DNA of 64,000 nucleotides, taken from contig NC_044919.1 in the NCBI RefSeq assembly GCF_003576645.1, positions 12,231,994 through 12,295,993 on the forward strand, read 5' to 3'. This document shows, in pieces, positions 46,260 to 57,579 of this stretch (within the stretch, counting starts at the first letter, position 1; each line of letters begins with the position of its first letter). The position numbers and the translations under genes were made by a program. The notes under the pieces are model-generated. The model searched no databases. It worked only from the letters and a program-made list of their open reading frames with translations, and had not been told where the DNA came from. This DNA comes from Ipomoea triloba. Taxonomy: Eukaryota > Streptophyta > Magnoliopsida > Solanales > Convolvulaceae.

Positions 46260-46990
46260 CCATCTTGAACCATGGACTACGACGGTTTATTATTATAATA
46301 CTGTAAATTCATTAAAAAATATCATTTATCATATATGGTTCATTATTATAGTATTGTAGTATGTTCATTATGACAATAATGTATGTTCATTAAGATGACA
46401 CAAATTTGCATATTGTCATTTACAAATACTATTCTTTATTTTTTGTATAAATAAAATCAATGTTACAAAATATATATTAATAAAAAAAGTTCATTGGGAT
46501 CTTTTGAATGGTACTCATAATAATAATTTTTCGAATCTTAATAGGTTTATTGATGATGGACTTGGAATATTTATAAAATGAACCTTCTGCATTGTAAAAA
46601 TGTACTACCAATATTCTCGCAATGAACTATTTTAGATTCATTATTATCGTTATAAGTAGTTGCATTATTATTGTAAAGATAAATATTCATCAATATTGTA
46701 ATAATGAACCACCAATATTGTGAAAATGACTGTAACATTTCATTAATTAATGAGTCATCTATCATTATTTATAATGCAGTTGCATTAGAATTGTGAAAAT
46801 AAACATGTTGTGTTTGCTTAATTAACTTATTTAATATTTATTAGTATAATGATGTATGTGCATTAGTACTATAAAAATGAACTTATTACAATTTTAGTAT
46901 TGAAAATTAACCTAATATAGTGACTTAATATAACTGTATGTTTATTTAGAACATGAAAATAAAAATATCAATATGGCAACAGTAATGCCA
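46260..46990. repeat. Array-type repeat, 'AATGAACCACCAATATTGT' units
   Basis: Diverged repeats of 'TATGTTCATTATGACAATA' and 'AATGAACCACCAATATTGTG' fill this stretch in both directions. It begins beside 'TTGAACCATGGACTACGA', similar to the end of the 42093 element. No coding capacity. Confidence 0.5.
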
Positions 46991-47043
46991 TCAAACTACA
47001 ATTTATTTTTTAATATATCCATAAAAATAAATACAAAAAAGTT

Positions 47044-47195
47044 GCCAAAGATTTTGCGGTTTATATAGTGGCACTCGGTGTCCTGGTTTACACTCCCACA
47101 TGGATGATGGGAGTGCGTTCGAGCCTCGGTAGAGTCGTTGACTCTTTGTGCTTCAGATACTCCATTGTAAGTAATATAGTATTGAGAGTAAATAT
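47044..47195 (+). mobile_element. tRNA-derived SINE copy
   Basis: GCCAAAGATTTTGCGGT head, 'GTTTACACTCCCACATGG' insertion typical of one subfamily, B box GCGTTCGAGCCTCGGT, and tail with 'GACTCTTTGTGCTTCAGATA'. Confidence 0.78.
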
Positions 47196-47469
47196 TAAAA
47201 AAAAATGATTTTTAAGACAAATGCAATGAATTTCATTAATCCATCACCATTTTGAGTGTGATTTGATTCATTATAGAATTGGTCGCAACACCAAAAGACT
47301 TTCTTACCGCGTTTTCAAACTCTTCACGTGGAGTGATAACACAGGTTATTACGGAGTATAAAATAACCAGAAAAAGACTTTATTCTTCATCATTTCACTA
47401 ATAAATTAAAGATTAAGATCACTTGACCATATATTTGAGTCATGAATATACTAATATCAATTCAATGCT

Positions 47470-47597
47470 GGTTTAGTAGCACGAAGTGACTATCTCAAAT
47501 GAGAGGTCATGAGTTTATCGCCGTAGTGTGGCGATATTGACTCTTTGAAAAAGTAGTTATGAACAAATACTACATTGTAATAAAGTCAGTAATACTC
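47470..47597 (+). mobile_element. tRNA-derived SINE copy, 5' eroded
   Basis: Retains 'GAGAGGTCATGAGTTTATCG', 'GTAGTTATGAACAAATACTA' and 'CATTGTAATAAAGTCAGTAA'. The head is diverged. Confidence 0.65.
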
Positions 47598-47827
47598 AAA
47601 AATACCATGTCAATCATATTCATATTTTCACTTTTATTCATTACTCTTAACTTGATTATTTTATGTGTTTTGACTTTTCTAAATCAATCAAATTCAGTTC
47701 AAAATGTCTTCACTCCTATTTCTTTATGTGGAAGTATTTCAAATAGCTTGATCTGAATTTGATCAATTTAGAAAAGTTGAAAGATCAAAAGTAATCATGA
47801 TAATATATAATAATGAAGAACTAACGG

Positions 47828-48043
47828 AGCATCGTTTGGTTGGATGGAATTATAATTTCATTTCCATCTAATTCCGAAGGCAAGTAAGTTCATTCGTTTG
47901 GTTGGAAGAAATTGTAATTTTGTGAAATTGCAATTCCTTCACTTTAATAGAATTAGAATCTCATACCCTCTTGGTATTATTCCTCTCTTATGAAATTGTA
48001 ATTCTTTTCTCATCTAATTCCTTCCATCCAACCAACGTGACTT
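47828..48043. mobile_element. Small MITE in the 3' flank of the glucanase gene
   Basis: The left part 'CATCGTTTGGTTGGATGGAA' and the right part 'TTCCATCCAACCAACGTGAC' are inverted repeats, with inner inverted 'GGAATTATAATTTCATTTCC' against 'GAAATTGTAATTC'. About 215 bp, non-coding. It lies about 220 bp beyond the glucanase stop codon. Confidence 0.7.
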
Positions 48044-48161
48044 AAGAGTGTACAAAAATCACTATAGCTGATGGGCAAATTAAAATGGAAATAAGGAAAG
48101 TTTATAGCTCAAACACATTATCACAGCATGTATATATGTTTAATCTTTAAAGTACTGAAAT

Positions 48162-48167
48162 TTTATT
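48162..48167 (-). terminator. Candidate polyadenylation signal of the glucanase gene
   Basis: AATAAA on the - strand about 97 bp after the stop codon. Confidence 0.55.
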
Positions 48168-48263
48168 GCCCATTCTCTTATTCTCCGTAGGGAAGTACAG
48201 CTTGAGAACTTATTTTTCTCCCCTATATTATTTATACTCATCACTATACTATTCATAAGCTCA

Positions 48264-49930
48264 TTAGTTGAAGTTAAGCTGATACTTGGGAGTCTTGTCT
48301 GGACGAAACAGCCCAAAATGCTTCTCCACGTCATCACCGCCTTTCAGGTTTTCATCGAACATGGCAAAAAGGAAAGTCTCAATCGATGTTCCGGGCTTCA
48401 TCGGAGTCCCAGAATTTCCGTTAACATGTGCAATGAGATTGCTATAGTACGTGGCAGCATTTTGCGGTGTCGCCGCGAAGCCGCCATCGGACGGCCAGCC
48501 GCTCTCGGAGACAACAATGGGTATGTTGGGACCGCCGGCCTTCTGAACGGCGGCGTACATGGAGTCGAGGAGCGCGTCGAAGAGGTTGCGGTAGCCGGCG
48601 GAATTGGGGTTGGGCTCGGTGAACAAAGCGAAAGGAAGGGGGACTTGATTGGGGTTGTCTCTGTGGCTGAAATAAGGGTAAATGTTGGCGAGTAAAGGCA
48701 GGTTGTTTTGGGCGAGGAATTGGACGATTGGGTTCATTAGTCCTTGGGCGTCGCCTTTGAATACGGCGTTATTAGGCGGGAAAGTGTTGTCCAAGACGGC
48801 CGAGTACGTGGCCGTGGAGGGCTTGATCTTGCCGAGCAATCCGACGGCGGATAGCGCGTCGTGCACGTTTCTCAAGGCGGGGAGAACGAAGTTGACGTAC
48901 TGCGCCGTGTCGGGCTTTCCGGCGTAGACCTCGTTCCCGACGGCGACGTATTTGAAGTTGACGTCCGGGAAGGAGACTATGTTGGTTTGGACCCAGTCTC
49001 GGGCTCGGGCCGGGTCGTTTAGGCCTTGGAGCTTGTCGTTGAAAACGTCGAGGATGACTTCGATGTTGGTCCCCCTAAGAGCGTTGAGGACGTTGGGGTC
49101 GGCGTCGTAGAGTCGCAGCCCTCGAATGCCATTGCTCTTGTAGAGGTTGATCGCATCGGTGTCGGATGGTAAATTGTTGCCGTTCTTACCGTAGCAAACA
49201 CCAATGGATTGTACTCCTGCAAAACACAATCAAATGGATTACATAATTATATACTTAATTATTGGTTAAAGTATTTTTATAACTTTTTTAGTGAATTCAC
49301 CAGTCCACGCAAAGACAAAATTCTTAACTAACTTGGTTGAGCTGAGTAACCATACACTGTTATTTACTTTTAAAATTTATGAATCTAAAGATAATTCAAT
49401 AAAGTCAACAATATAATAGATAAGATTTTGTCTTTTAAAATATCACTATACCGCCTATGTTAAGCATATAGATAATATATAAATAGTAAATCTACTACTC
49501 AATTATTAATTTAGATTTTTAGTAAAGATATAAGACAACTATTGCCAAGGACTTTGTAGTCCGGTGGCATCAACTCCTTTAAAAAAAATATAAGACAATT
49601 ATTCAATTTTACATCAATATAATCAGTTGTCTGACTAAAAAAAAAAATATAAGACAATTATTCAATTTTACATCCGTGCAAACCTACGATCACTCACTAT
49701 TAGGTACGCATAAATGCACTACAAAATGTTCATAAATGCACCATTCATTATGTGTGGTGCATTTTTACATATCTTATGGTTAATTTACACCACAGGAAGT
49801 ACTGTCCTTATAAAAAATGCATGAGGTGACTGAGAAATTAAAGAGAAGTACCTGTTATCTGTAGCAACGCAATGAATAGGAGAATGACAGCCATTGAAGA
49901 TTTGCAAGGCAATGGATGTTGCAGAGCCAT
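48264..49930 (-). CDS. Beta-1,3-glucanase, GH17 (PR-2 type)
   Basis: Two exons, 49930-49852 and 49216-48264, with a 635-bp intron (GTACTT...TGCAG) after codon 26 plus one base. The product is 343 aa. A signal peptide (MALQHPLPCKSSMAVILLFIALLQ...) precedes the mature start at about IGVCYG. The intron near the end of the signal peptide is the standard position for this family. GH17 landmarks: VAVGNEVY with the acid/base Glu122, PIVVSESGWPSDGG with the nucleophile Glu264, and FAMFDENLKGG. It ends PKYQLNFN with no C-terminal vacuolar extension, X8 domain or GPI signal, so secretion to the apoplast is likely. It should hydrolyse internal 1,3-beta-D-glucan bonds (callose, fungal walls) in defence or development. 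The GC content of exon 2 is far above its surroundings. All key residues are present. Confidence 0.97.
49540..49575 (+). mobile_element. SINE head fragment in the glucanase upstream intron
   Basis: GCCAAGGACTTTGTAGTCCG and TGGCATCAACTCC only, followed by poly-A. It contains just the first 35 bp of the family. It lies inside the intron 49217-49851. The words 'ATATAAGACAATTATTCAAT' occur around it twice (about 49587 and 49648), showing a local duplication. Confidence 0.65.
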
Positions 49931-50002
49931 GAGGTAATTGAAGTGAAACAAAAACAGGACAAGCAACGATGTGGTTGATGCACCAATGTACATTTGTTGC
50001 TC

Positions 50003-50010
50003 GTTTTATA
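50003..50010 (-). promoter_or_regulatory. TATA box of the glucanase gene
   Basis: CTATAAAAC on the - strand, about 75 bp upstream of the ATG at 49930. It predicts a 5' leader of about 45 bases, normal for PR-2 genes. Confidence 0.7.
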
Positions 50011-50039
50011 GGCAAACTCGTAGCCTAGCAACGCCAAAG

Positions 50040-51160
50040 TCTGTTACGGGTCAAATACTCTGTATAAAATTAGGACTAATACAACAAAGAAAAAAACAAG
50101 TAATTAAATATCTACGATGACTACTGCACCGGGTCATTTCTATCTCATCCTATCAGATAACTTCAGTTTTCTTCTTGTGTACATTTAATCACCATGAATG
50201 GTGGGAGATCGAGTATGATAATAATCAAAGAAAATCTGTGGAATATAATAATAGGTCATGTGTTCAAATTTTGGTATAGAAAATTTGAGCAAAGAAAAGT
50301 CTTCAAATGTTTAATCATATCATTATTCCTGGAAGAGCCACAATCATGCCGCTTAATCACAAGATCTTTGCTGCTTAATAGGTTATTAATAAATCCAAAG
50401 GTAATAACTCAACTTTGTTGAGACCATCCTTAGTAGTGGAGTTATTTCACAGTTTTTGAGGAGTTTTTGTATGTGTGATTGGGAAAGAGAAAGTGAGATG
50501 AGATTAAAAAAAATATAAAAGAAATAAGATTAAAAAAAAAAGTAGTCAGACGCGCCGCGTGCAGTGCACGCGCCCGCATGGGCGCTGCTATGCGCGGAAC
50601 CAGTGGAGCCTTGAATGATAGCTGATCAGATGCTGATGATGTACTATGCTCCCTTTATTTGCCGAAGAACCGTTTCGTTTCTCTCTCCTCCCTTCTCTCA
50701 TGCCATGGTAGCAATTTACTGGCAAATATCCTGACATAAACCATCTATAATCGCTTGATAGGATGCTCTGATAGAGTACAAGCATTTGAAAAATCAATAG
50801 GTCAAGTTGAAGGACATGTATCTCATAGTTAAGTTAACCTCATTTGTCAAGTCTCTAGGACATGTATGGTGAACTCTCGGGATTGGGGTGACAAATAAGG
50901 GATCAAATTTAGGTACAAATAATATATTTTTTTTGTGACAAATACCCTAAATTTATTATATTCTTTTATATAGAATAAATTTCTTCAAAATTAATTTTCT
51001 AAGAATAAAGTCATAAATTTACTTTGTGTCCAAAAGATCGATCATAGCTTGATAATTCTAAATAATGTGAGGGAAAGAGGGAAAGATTTACAATTCAACA
51101 AAAGATCGTTCCCTCATTATATTCTGCAAGATTTTCACTATCGCTTTATAATCCATACTA
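50040..51160. other. Glucanase upstream region and intergenic DNA
   Basis: No further gene. The stretch 50425-50600 is one end of a Harbinger/MITE-like element ('ACCATCCTTAGTAGTGGAGT', then 'GAGTTTTTGTATGTGTGATT'), related in reverse to 61940-61968. It includes a GC-rich palindrome-like word CGCGTGCAGTGCACGCG. Confidence 0.5.
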
Positions 51161-51164
51161 GTGT

Positions 51165-51300
51165 CAACTACTATGTAGTGTGATGACATATCTATTATCA
51201 TTTTAAATGAGTGGTCATATGATCGAACCTCGATGGTTAAGGTATTGATTCTTTAGGCTGAAAAATATTGAAAAAATATAAAATGTAATCGATATATAAT
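51165..51300 (+). mobile_element. tRNA-derived SINE copy, diverged
   Basis: 'TGAGTGGTCATATGATCGAA', 'CCTCGATGGTTAAGGTATTG' and the 3' 'AAAATGTAATCGAT' follow the family order, with much decay. Confidence 0.55.
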
Positions 51301-52028
51301 TCGATGACAAGTCAGACCACGATAAAAATGTAATAATTGTGTAAGAAAATATAATACTTATAAAAAAAATATACCCATCTCACGGATCCTAGGAGAATTT
51401 GCCATTAAATATAGATAAAAACCCAACAATAATAACCCAATAACTAACATAGATGAAAAGTACACAAATCAATGATGTAATAAATCATGATTCATCAATA
51501 TAATAATGTTTTGGTATTATTTGCATTATTGCATACATAAAATCAAATCAATATTTTAAAACCATTAATGGTAATATAATAACACGATATTTTTTGTTGT
51601 GTATTGGAAGATTATAAAAGATAACCAAACAAACAAACAACGCTATGAAATGACCCAAGTAGGTCTTCAAATTTCAATTTCAATAAGCATCAAAACTTAG
51701 CAAGCTAGCGCCATGTCTAAGGCTTTCTAGAAGATGATCATGTTTGGTCGAGAATGTTATAATATTCAATTTATTCTTAGGACAATGACTTTGAAAAAAA
51801 ACAACACTTCGAAATTATGATGCACACAAGTTCAAGTTAGGAGATAAAATTTATGTGCTATATAAATAAATAAAACTTTTTGAAAAGTTAAATTGTATTT
51901 ATACTAATGTATACCCATATTCCTTTTTAATGTGAAACAAATATTATTTAAAATCTTTCTCAAATTTCATTTTCTCAACTTTCTGTACTTTTGAAATTTA
52001 ATTTTTCATTCATTCATTATTTATTTTA
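51301..52028. other. AT-rich intergenic region
   Basis: A trace of the 15954-type MITE near 51300-51400, otherwise nothing recognised. Confidence 0.35.
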
Positions 52029-52646
52029 GGAATAAGGGTCAAATAGGTCATTGAACTACACAGAATAATTCAATTAGGCCACTGAACCTAAAAAAAAAAA
52101 ACTACTAAAATTGAATCCATAAACTAACCAATTTCATGCCATTAATCCAATTTGCAGTTTTTCAAGTTTCTAGCACGTCACCCCTAATTTAAAATATTTT
52201 TCAAAAATTATTATTTAAAAAAAAAAAGAGCGTTCCCGACGGAGACGAAAAAAATTTCTTCGTCCCCGGCCATGAAAACAATGACACCTTCTTCATCTAT
52301 GGCCGAAGACGAAGAAACCTTCTTTTTCTCTGGCCGGAGATGATGAAACCTTCTTCGTCTTTGGCTGGAGACAAAGAAGGTTTCTTCGTCTACGACCAGA
52401 TACGAAGAAACCTTCTTCGTTTCTTGCGGGGACGCTCTATTTTTTAATATTAAATAATTATTTTTAAATAATAATTCTTAAAAAATATTTTAAATTAGGG
52501 GTGATATGCTAGAAACCTGTAAAACGTGTAAATTGGACAAATTGCATGAAATTGGCTAGTTTAGGAATTCAATTGTATTTTTTAAATGTTCAATGGCCTA
52601 ATTGCATTATCTTGTACAATTTGATGACCTATTTGACTCTTATTCC
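52029..52646. mobile_element. Foldback MULE-type MITE (618 bp)
   Basis: The arms start GGAATAAGGGTCAAATAGG and mirror at the right end. Flanks TTTATTTTA and TTTATTTTG agree at 8 of 9 positions. The core (52230-52440) has five or six copies, in both directions, of 'GAAGAAACCTTCTTCGTC' with 'GGCCGGAGA', a GC-richer palindromic centre. No transposase. Confidence 0.82.
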
Positions 52647-53070
52647 TTTATTTTGAGCGTATAATATATATCAAATTCATTTTTCAACTAGGAGAATTAG
52701 AATTTATTTTAATCCAACACAAATCGAGAGTGAATCCTACTCATAATTATACATCAAAATAGTTATTGAAAATGCTAATTTTTACTTATTTTTCCAACAT
52801 ATCAATCATGATTCTATTCCAATCATTCATTTTGATGGACAAGATATTGGAAATGACCCAATAATGGAGACTTGGGTCCAAAAGGTTGACCCCAGTCCAA
52901 GGAAGGTGGCCTGGACCAAGATAGGTAATCCAAACCGGAGAGTCGACTAGAGACTGAGGGGGTAACCCGGACCAAGGTGGTCCTTGCCAAGCAAGGCGGT
53001 CCAGATTGTATCAAAGAAATCCAGACCAATATGTGTGCTCTGTGACAGACTTCAGGGGCCAAACCAGATG

Positions 53071-53300
53071 TATTATTGTGACATGATCATTTTGGTACTC
53101 CGTCAACAAAATTGTTAAAATTTCATTAAATACAAGGACATTTAGATTTTTTTTAATACAAAGTATGTTGACTCACTATATTTTTTATGTTTATTTTTTT
53201 GAAAAATTCATAATTGAAGACTGAAATGCTTTTGTATTTGACGACATTTAAACTGTTTTGTTGATAGATGATAAAAAAATTGTCATATCACAATAATACT
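53071..53300. mobile_element. Short hairpin MITE (copy 2)
   Basis: Same ends and length as 33562-33796 ('TATTATTGTGACATGATC' and 'TGTCATATCACAATAATA'). Flanking phrases ('GACTAAAAGTGGATTGCAAC', 'TGGAATTAACTCT') also match the flanks of copy 1, so the repeated unit may be larger than the hairpin. Confidence 0.68.
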
Positions 53301-53654
53301 ATGATCAAAAGTGAATGTTTTCGTAAAAATGACTAAAAGTGGATTGCAACATATAAATTTTGGACAGAAAATGGAATTAACTCTGTGTCATTATTACACA
53401 ATAATCTTTGTAATTCTGTTGTATTAATCCAATCACTATTATTACAATATATTTATTCCTTTTACCATTTTGTCTTTCCTATTTTATGCGTACTTAGTTG
53501 ATTCACGCATACCCTGGGTCTATTAGTTCCACCACATTTCACCAAAGGTCATGCCAAAAATTACAATAGAGACAAAAAAAAAATGTTTTAAAATGTATGA
53601 GAAGAATAATCATGTTCAAAGCTGCGACCCTAGCATACACGAGCCTTGTACAAG

Positions 53655-54223
53655 CAGGGCCGGTCCTGAGCACGGGCGGGATGGGCGACCGCCCAGGGCC
53701 CCATGCTAGAAGGGGCCCACCCGTATATATGTATATGTATACATAGGTATATTATAGTGTTATAGTTAGTGTTATAATTATATTAGAAAATAAAAAATTA
53801 GTGTTATAATTATATTAGAAAAAAAAATTAAGAATAGGTGGGACTGCAGGAAGCTAAGAATTGACGCTTAATTAAATAATTTAAAAATATAATCGACATG
53901 GGGAGTCGAGGACACCTAATTATCTTTTATCTATTAGAAACCGGCTAACCCATTCGTCTTCTTCAATAAATTTTTTCCAATTCGATTAATCAACGATTGT
54001 TCATTTGTTTGCCGGTTTGGGCCCCATTGTCCGTTATAGCTTGTAAGTTTTCTTCTATGTGTAATTTGTTCTGTCTTTATTTCCTCTGCAACACTGCACA
54101 CATGCAACAAAACACACCTATAGGGCATTAGGGATTTAGGGCTATAAATCTATAATCTTCTAATGTATAATGCAGATATGTAATGTTTATTTGGATAATG
54201 AATTTTGTGATTTTTGTAATTCT

Positions 54224-54264
<41 letters not shown>

Positions 54265-54621
54265 TGAATTATAATTACCCTGAGTTATTGAGTTCTGTCT
54301 AATCCATTATATTTATAGGGGTAGAAAGTGAAAGAAGAAAAGAATAAAAAATTTTGCATAGCACATAGAATTTTGTGTATTGAGAATGATATGCTAGAGA
54401 ATGTTAATCCTGATGCAATTATGATGATTTTGCATAGCACGTAGAATTTTTTTGTCATGATTACTTTTGTATTTAAAAAATGTTAAAAATTTTCTAATAA
54501 TATTTCATGTTATTTGATATTATTATTTTTTTAATATTATTAAATTTAAATTTTAGTTTTTCATATAGGACCCATTTTTTAAATTTTGCTCAAGGCTTCT
54601 AAAATGTTTGGATTGACCCGG
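53655..54621. mobile_element. Non-autonomous DNA element, 'CAGGGCCGGTCC' end
   Basis: The left end CAGGGCCGGTCCTGAGC with GGGCGACCGCCCAGGGCCCC is a familiar plant transposon terminus. The right end 'CTAAAATGTTTGGATTGACC' is a decayed inverted relative. The interior is AT-rich with an (AT)n at 54228-54258, and the open frames have no recognised domain. A fragment of the same family lies at 60845-60915. Confidence 0.5.
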
Positions 54622-54624
54622 TAT

Positions 54625-55319
54625 ACAAGGATGCAGAAAACCTCGTACAAGTGTCGCAGATAACCTCGTACAAGTGTCGTAGATTAGTAGTTTTATACTA
54701 GTGAGAAAACATAGGGATTCAACAAAAGACAAGACATGAACTTAGATCTTAGAAGATAGCCTCTTTCTCAATTGTAGGGATTAGTTGGGCTCGATGGTAA
54801 AAGATAATTTGAAGTTGAATGCGGATGGTGCTAAGAAGGTAGAATGAGAAGTGGATAGCATGGGCAGCCTAGTGTGTGATTTTCAAGGACGGCGGCTGAT
54901 AAGGTCACTCCAAGCCCATTCTATTTTAGATGTTCCAAAAGACCAAAACTGAAATTTGGAGAATGAGAATTTACTTTGATCGATTATAATTGAGTTATCA
55001 CTTGTTAAAAAAATGATTTGTCACTTTGAAACTATACCATAATATTTTATTTTTAATTTTTAATTTTTAAAAAATTTGTAATTACTATAAAAAAAAATAT
55101 AGATTTTTCACTTTTATGTAACAAAGGTAATCCATACATCAGTAACATATATAACAATGTCCAATCAGATTATATAGTAAGGCCACCAATGAATCGAATT
55201 ACTTCAATATGAACAATCCAAAAAGTAGACAGGTTCACATGCGTGAATAGTGATATGACAATTGACAAGTATAGCATACCAAGAGGAATATAAAGAATAA
55301 AATTGCGGGATTTTTTTTG

Positions 55320-55357
<38 letters not shown>

Positions 55358-56350
55358 TGTTGGTGTTAATGCATATTGAAGACTCAGCACAAACTCAAAA
55401 CTATGATTATCATGTTATAAATATATACATTAAGTGGACATTATTAGTGTAACGGATATAATGGTTCATCATTAATTTTATCATTATTGTATTCATTATT
55501 ATATTTATATTATATACTAGTCTTTTTTATGTGCGTTGCGCACAAATATATGCCCAATATTTATATTTTAAAAAATAACTAATAAATTCTTACTAATAAA
55601 AATATAAATGAAGAAAAATTATTTATTATATTAATCCAATATATAATGTCTACAAATGTTATTACCATTAAAGAATATAAGAAAAGATATGGTGGATGTA
55701 TGTGTATGGTAAAATTAATGGAAAATATAATAGAAGTTATAACGGTAATGGTCTTTTTGTCCAAAAAATTGTATAGTACAACTCTAAAAACACAATGTAC
55801 AAAATGGTTGACACTAAAATCATGTACATAAATTAAGAGTATAACTTTGATTGAGGCTTATTATGTTTTTAAATATATGTTGTACACCACTTGTAATGAT
55901 GATGTTATTGGGATTAAAGAACTACATTTGGTCTCTACTTTCTTCCCTATCTTTTGTCTTACTTTATTAGTATATTTGTTGATCCAATTTTGCAACACAC
56001 TGGTTAGGAGCTAACAGGTCAACCAGCATCAAACATTATAACATAACACAAATATTTAATGGAAATTGAATGAAGGGGGTATGAGAATGACTGTAAAAAA
56101 AAAAAAAAACAAAAAACAAAAAAACAACAAAGAACCTGAGCTAGGAGAACTTGAGAGTGTGGTAAAGTGGAAGGGAATCATTCATTCTTAAACGTCAAAG
56201 GTTCGACCCTTGACTTTGGGCATGGAGCAACCTTAAATCTCCAGGTCAGCTACCCACTCAATAGAAGCACCTACAATTCAGTCATTATGTTCAATGGTGA
56301 AAATCACGAGTACATAGAAAAATACAGTAAATATATGATCCTCTTTACAG
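54625..56350. other. AT-rich intergenic region
   Basis: Contains (AAT)n at 55327-55358 and one Helitron end, listed separately. No gene is recognised. Confidence 0.4.
55517..55543 (-). mobile_element. Helitron 3' end on the - strand
   Basis: On the - strand: hairpin GTGCG-CAA-CGCAC, 10 bases, then CTAG followed by T, the same geometry as at 22162-22188. The element would extend to higher coordinates, but no matching TC-type 5' end was found, so only this terminus is claimed. Confidence 0.55.
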
Positions 56351-56360
56351 TAACAACAGG

Positions 56361-56895
56361 TAGGGGTGTGCAAACTTCAATAAATTTTCGGTTAAAAGAC
56401 TAAACCGATAAAGTTCGGTTAACCGTTTTTTAAACAAATTTTTTCGACTCGGTTAATGGTTAAATGTTTTAATAAATAAATAAATTTGGTTAACGGTTAA
56501 TTCGGTTCGAAACTTCGTGAGCCGAATTAACCGAAATTTTAAATATATATATATATATATATAATTTTCTAATATGTAAATATGTATAAATATATAATCT
56601 AATATGTAAAATTTTCTATAAATTCGTAGTGCTATTATGGTATTGTTTTTGTATATTTTCTTATGGATTTATTATTATATGTATTATTTTAATTGGATTT
56701 ATTGCTATAGGTATTATTTTTAGGATTTAAAACTTTAGCTTAAAAAAGTTTGGTTAATCGATTAACCGAATGATCCGATTAACCGAAAAAAACTTTGATT
56801 TGGTTAATTCGGTAATACAAAATTTGGTTCGATTAACGGTTAAAATTTTAAAAAATTCGATTAAAACGATTCAGTTAACATATTGCACACCCCTA
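56361..56895. mobile_element. Non-autonomous hAT-like element (535 bp)
   Basis: Inverted ends are TAGGGGTGTGCAA and TTGCACACCCCTA. The subterminal regions are made of 'GGTTAACCG'/'CGGTTAA' repeats. The word TAACAACAG occurs near both ends (56351-56359 and 56900-56908) but not exactly adjacent on the right, so the target duplication is ambiguous. It is the third element in this window with TAGGGGTG ends. Confidence 0.8.
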
Positions 56896-56930
56896 ACAAT
56901 AACAACAGGGTATGTATACAAGCTAATGAA

Positions 56931-57120
56931 GTTTTTTTTGAATACTACTGACTCTATTACAATGAAGTCAATGAAGTTTTTTTTGAATACTACTGACTGT
57001 ATTACAATGAAGTATCTGTTCATAACTACTTTCTCAACCTATTGAAGCACAAGAATCAGTATTGCCTCCACTGAGGCTCGAACCCAGGGTTTGATGCCAC
57101 TGGACCACAAGGTCCTTGGC
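56931..57120 (-). mobile_element. tRNA-derived SINE copy, reverse orientation
   Basis: The - strand head GCCAAGGACCTTGTGGTCCA is at 57120, the B box is GGGTTCGAGCCTCAGTGG, and the tail is 'ACTTCATTGTAATACAGTCA'. A 41-bp stretch at the tail end (56928-56968) is duplicated. The head and B box are close to intact, suggesting a younger copy. Confidence 0.85.
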
Positions 57121-57242
57121 AAAACATGTCTTTTATAGTTGGTAATTTATTAAGATTTGTAAGTGAAAGTTAATGGACTTGTAACTGCTAGTCTTGATAA
57201 TTATTTATTTATTTATTTATTTATTATTTTTTTGGTAAATTC

Positions 57243-57380
57243 ATAGGGTCTTTTTTTGTCCGTTTAACGGTCTAGGTACACCCACGTTCGCTCTAGGAGG
57301 CACGGGAGCTGACCCAGGGGGAATCGTCACTTGTGTGAATCGAACCCAGGTTCTCCCGGAATTCTTCTCCACAAAGAGAG
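57243..57380 (-). repeat. tRNA-like repeat, different family
   Basis: On the - strand it contains 'GAACCTGGGTTCGATTCACA', a good B box, and 'TGGGTGTACCTAGACCG'. Probably a SINE of another family, with ATT microsatellite sequence at its edge (57391-57430). Confidence 0.5.
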
Positions 57381-57579
57381 CTTTATTTCTTTATTATTAT
57401 TATTATTATTATTATTATTTTATTATTATTATTTTTTGGTGAGTTTGATTAAGAGTTAGGATCCAATTGGGCATGTAGGTCTTAAATGACTTATCCCGAT
57501 CAGATGATTTCAAATGATTTCTCGATACTAATTTCATTGGACCCAATAACGTAGAGATAATAAGCAGTCGTTATACGGT

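Noticed and set aside
48318..48927. Overlapping + strand frames within the glucanase exon
   Set aside because: Shadow frames. The - strand shows both catalytic glutamates and a proper intron.
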